Source of the DNA: Silurus meridionalis
Lineage: Eukaryota; Chordata; Actinopteri; Siluriformes; Siluridae
Assembly (NCBI RefSeq): GCF_014805685.1
Contig: NC_060884.1
Location: 10,633,356-10,697,355 of the forward strand
Direction: 5' to 3'
Length of the DNA: 64,000 nucleotides
Shown in pieces: positions 63,150 through 64,000 of this stretch. The notes beneath the pieces are model-generated. The model saw only the letters and a program-made list of their open reading frames with translations, was not told the DNA's origin and did not search any database. How positions within the stretch are numbered: position 1 is the first letter of the stretch; each line of letters begins with the position of its first letter. Both the position numbers and the translations under genes were made by a program.

Positions 63150-63690
63150 AAAAACACCTAAGAATTAGAGAACAATAATCCAGAATAAGACTGGAAGACA
63201 GTTCTGTGGACAGATGAGTTGGCGACCTATTCCAGGGATACTGAACCAACATGGCTACCACTCTGTAGTTCAACGCCATGCAATTACATCTGGACTGTGG
63301 CTAATTGGAACCAATTTAACCATACAACAAGACAATGACCCAAAGCAAACGTTCAAGCTGTGTAGCTCTGTATTTAGATAGCAAAAAGCCAGCTGAAATC
63401 TTATCTATCCTGGAATGGCCTGCCCACTTACTGCACCTAATTCCTATTGAACTGCTCTGGGATGAACTGGATTGCAAGGTCAGAAAGAAATATCCAACTA
63501 GCAAAGATATACAGTATATATAATATTTAGAAAAAAAAAACTGTTTGGATGCCAAGACTGTGTAAAGATTTGTTTGCTCAAAGTAAATCTCCAACCTAGT
63601 TTCTTGCATAGAAACAAAAAGAAACATGCATCTGCATCTCAAAACTAATAAAAACAAACTAGGTGATCCCAAACCTTTGACTGGCACTGT
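63150..63690 (+). mobile_element. Tc1-like 3' part with right terminal repeat
   Basis: Plus-strand similarity to fish Tc1-like transposase is spread over several frames: 'ctgtggacagatgag' (63204), 'acaagacaatgacccaaagc' (63327), and 'ctctgggatgaactggattg' followed by CAAGGTCAGAAAGAAA (63451), which is the conserved WDELD stretch ending the DDE domain. The right end 'ggtgatcccaaacctttgac' then TGGCACTGTA (63662-63691) is a Tc1-family terminal repeat. Stops and deletions make it inactive. It lies 220 bases from the contactin exon at 63914. Confidence 0.75.
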
Positions 63691-63913
63691 AAGAAGTAAA
63701 AGTAAACTATTTCTAAAATAAAAAATATTCCAATAAAGTACAAAAAACACAGAAAAAAATATACTGATTGATTAAAGTTCATAGTCAACTACAACTATGA
63801 CAGTACTAATATCATCTAATCGCAGTGTAAATGGCTATGGACAAAGCTTTTAGCTTAAAGAGATGAGAGCAAATGAAAAAATTTTATTGGATATTAGAAA
63901 TCAAGGTACTAAC

Positions 63914-64000
63914 CTCCAGAGTGAGGAGGCGGGCCACACAGAAGCACCACCCCCTGTCCTTCCCTCACAGATACCGCACTTCTTCGATGAGTCCTGAAGT
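63914..64000 (-). CDS. cntn4: Contactin exon: start of Ig domain 2 (5' end outside the window)
   Basis: Read on the minus strand, the frame gives FRTHRRSAVSVREGQGVVLL followed by CGPPPHSG and one base of a split codon. VSVREGQGVVLLCGPPPHSG is a hallmark of Ig domain 2 in the CNTN3/4/5/6 subgroup, and its cysteine is the first of the domain's disulphide pair. The exon ends in phase 1 at 63914, followed by the donor GTTAGT (63913-63908). The remaining base joins CC of the next exon to make an alanine codon. The exon continues past 64000, so its acceptor is not visible and the entry is partial. It is separated from the next exon by a 30.3 kb intron. No ATG-based ORF exposes it because the exon is short. 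Confidence 0.9.

Noticed and set aside
63316..63750. 144-residue minus-strand ORF
   Set aside because: It is antisense to a Tc1-like remnant and its terminal repeat.

Overview
This 64 kb window is vertebrate, almost certainly teleost fish, genomic DNA. Genes are split by GT-AG introns, most ORFs are short and meaningless, long (CA)n, (AT)n, (GA)n and (GATA)n arrays are frequent, and the interspersed repeats are typical of fish (many decayed Tc1/mariner-like elements, pogo-like and hAT-like short elements, CR1/L2/Rex1-type LINE 3' ends, Ty3/gypsy LTR fragments, one tRNA-derived SINE). A catfish or other otophysan is possible from the repeat flavour, but the sequence does not prove it.

The only protein-coding gene I can support is a contactin-family neuronal adhesion gene on the minus strand. 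Seven consecutive exons can be placed with exact splice sites: 63914-64000 (cut by the window edge), 33426-33629, 32263-32365, 31812-31996, 28725-28864, 22759-22888 and 21782-21932. They total 1,000 coding bases with compatible phases at every junction. They encode the part of the ectodomain from Ig domain 2 through the first half of Ig domain 5. In each complete Ig domain the two disulphide cysteines lie on two successive exons. Residue patterns fit the CNTN3/4/5/6 subgroup and on balance look most like contactin-4, though the paralogue call is provisional. The upstream exons (signal peptide, Ig1) lie beyond 64000. The downstream exons (rest of Ig5, Ig6, four fibronectin III repeats, GPI signal) must lie below position 1, so the whole window is exon or intron of this gene.

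Layout: 1-21781 is intron holding a stack of Tc1 remnants broken by a LINE (0.6-2.9 kb), further Tc1 remnants (5.3-6.6 kb), LTR-like pieces, a clean 470 bp TA-flanked MITE (8.7-9.2 kb), microsatellites and a SINE (19.4 kb). The seven contactin exons lie between 21.8 and 33.6 kb and at the right edge. The 30.3 kb intron between the first two visible exons (33630-63913) is the richest repeat zone. It contains a solo LTR with a perfect 5 bp target duplication inside an older terminal-inverted-repeat element (38.4-39.4 kb), a decayed Ty3/gypsy element with two diverged LTRs (about 40.6-43.2 kb), three short pogo-like elements sharing the same ends (44.3, 51.1 and 58.6 kb), a nearly identical 1.49 kb tandem duplication (54.8-57.7 kb), a hAT-like insertion (59.5 kb) and a Tc1 remnant (63.2 kb). 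A repeat-poor stretch around 46.8-48.4 kb could hold conserved non-coding elements.

I found no operon, CRISPR array, defence system or free-standing non-coding RNA gene. I see no convincing undescribed biological system; the most notable items are structural (recent tandem duplication, nested LTR, pogo-derived family, rearranged gypsy remnant).
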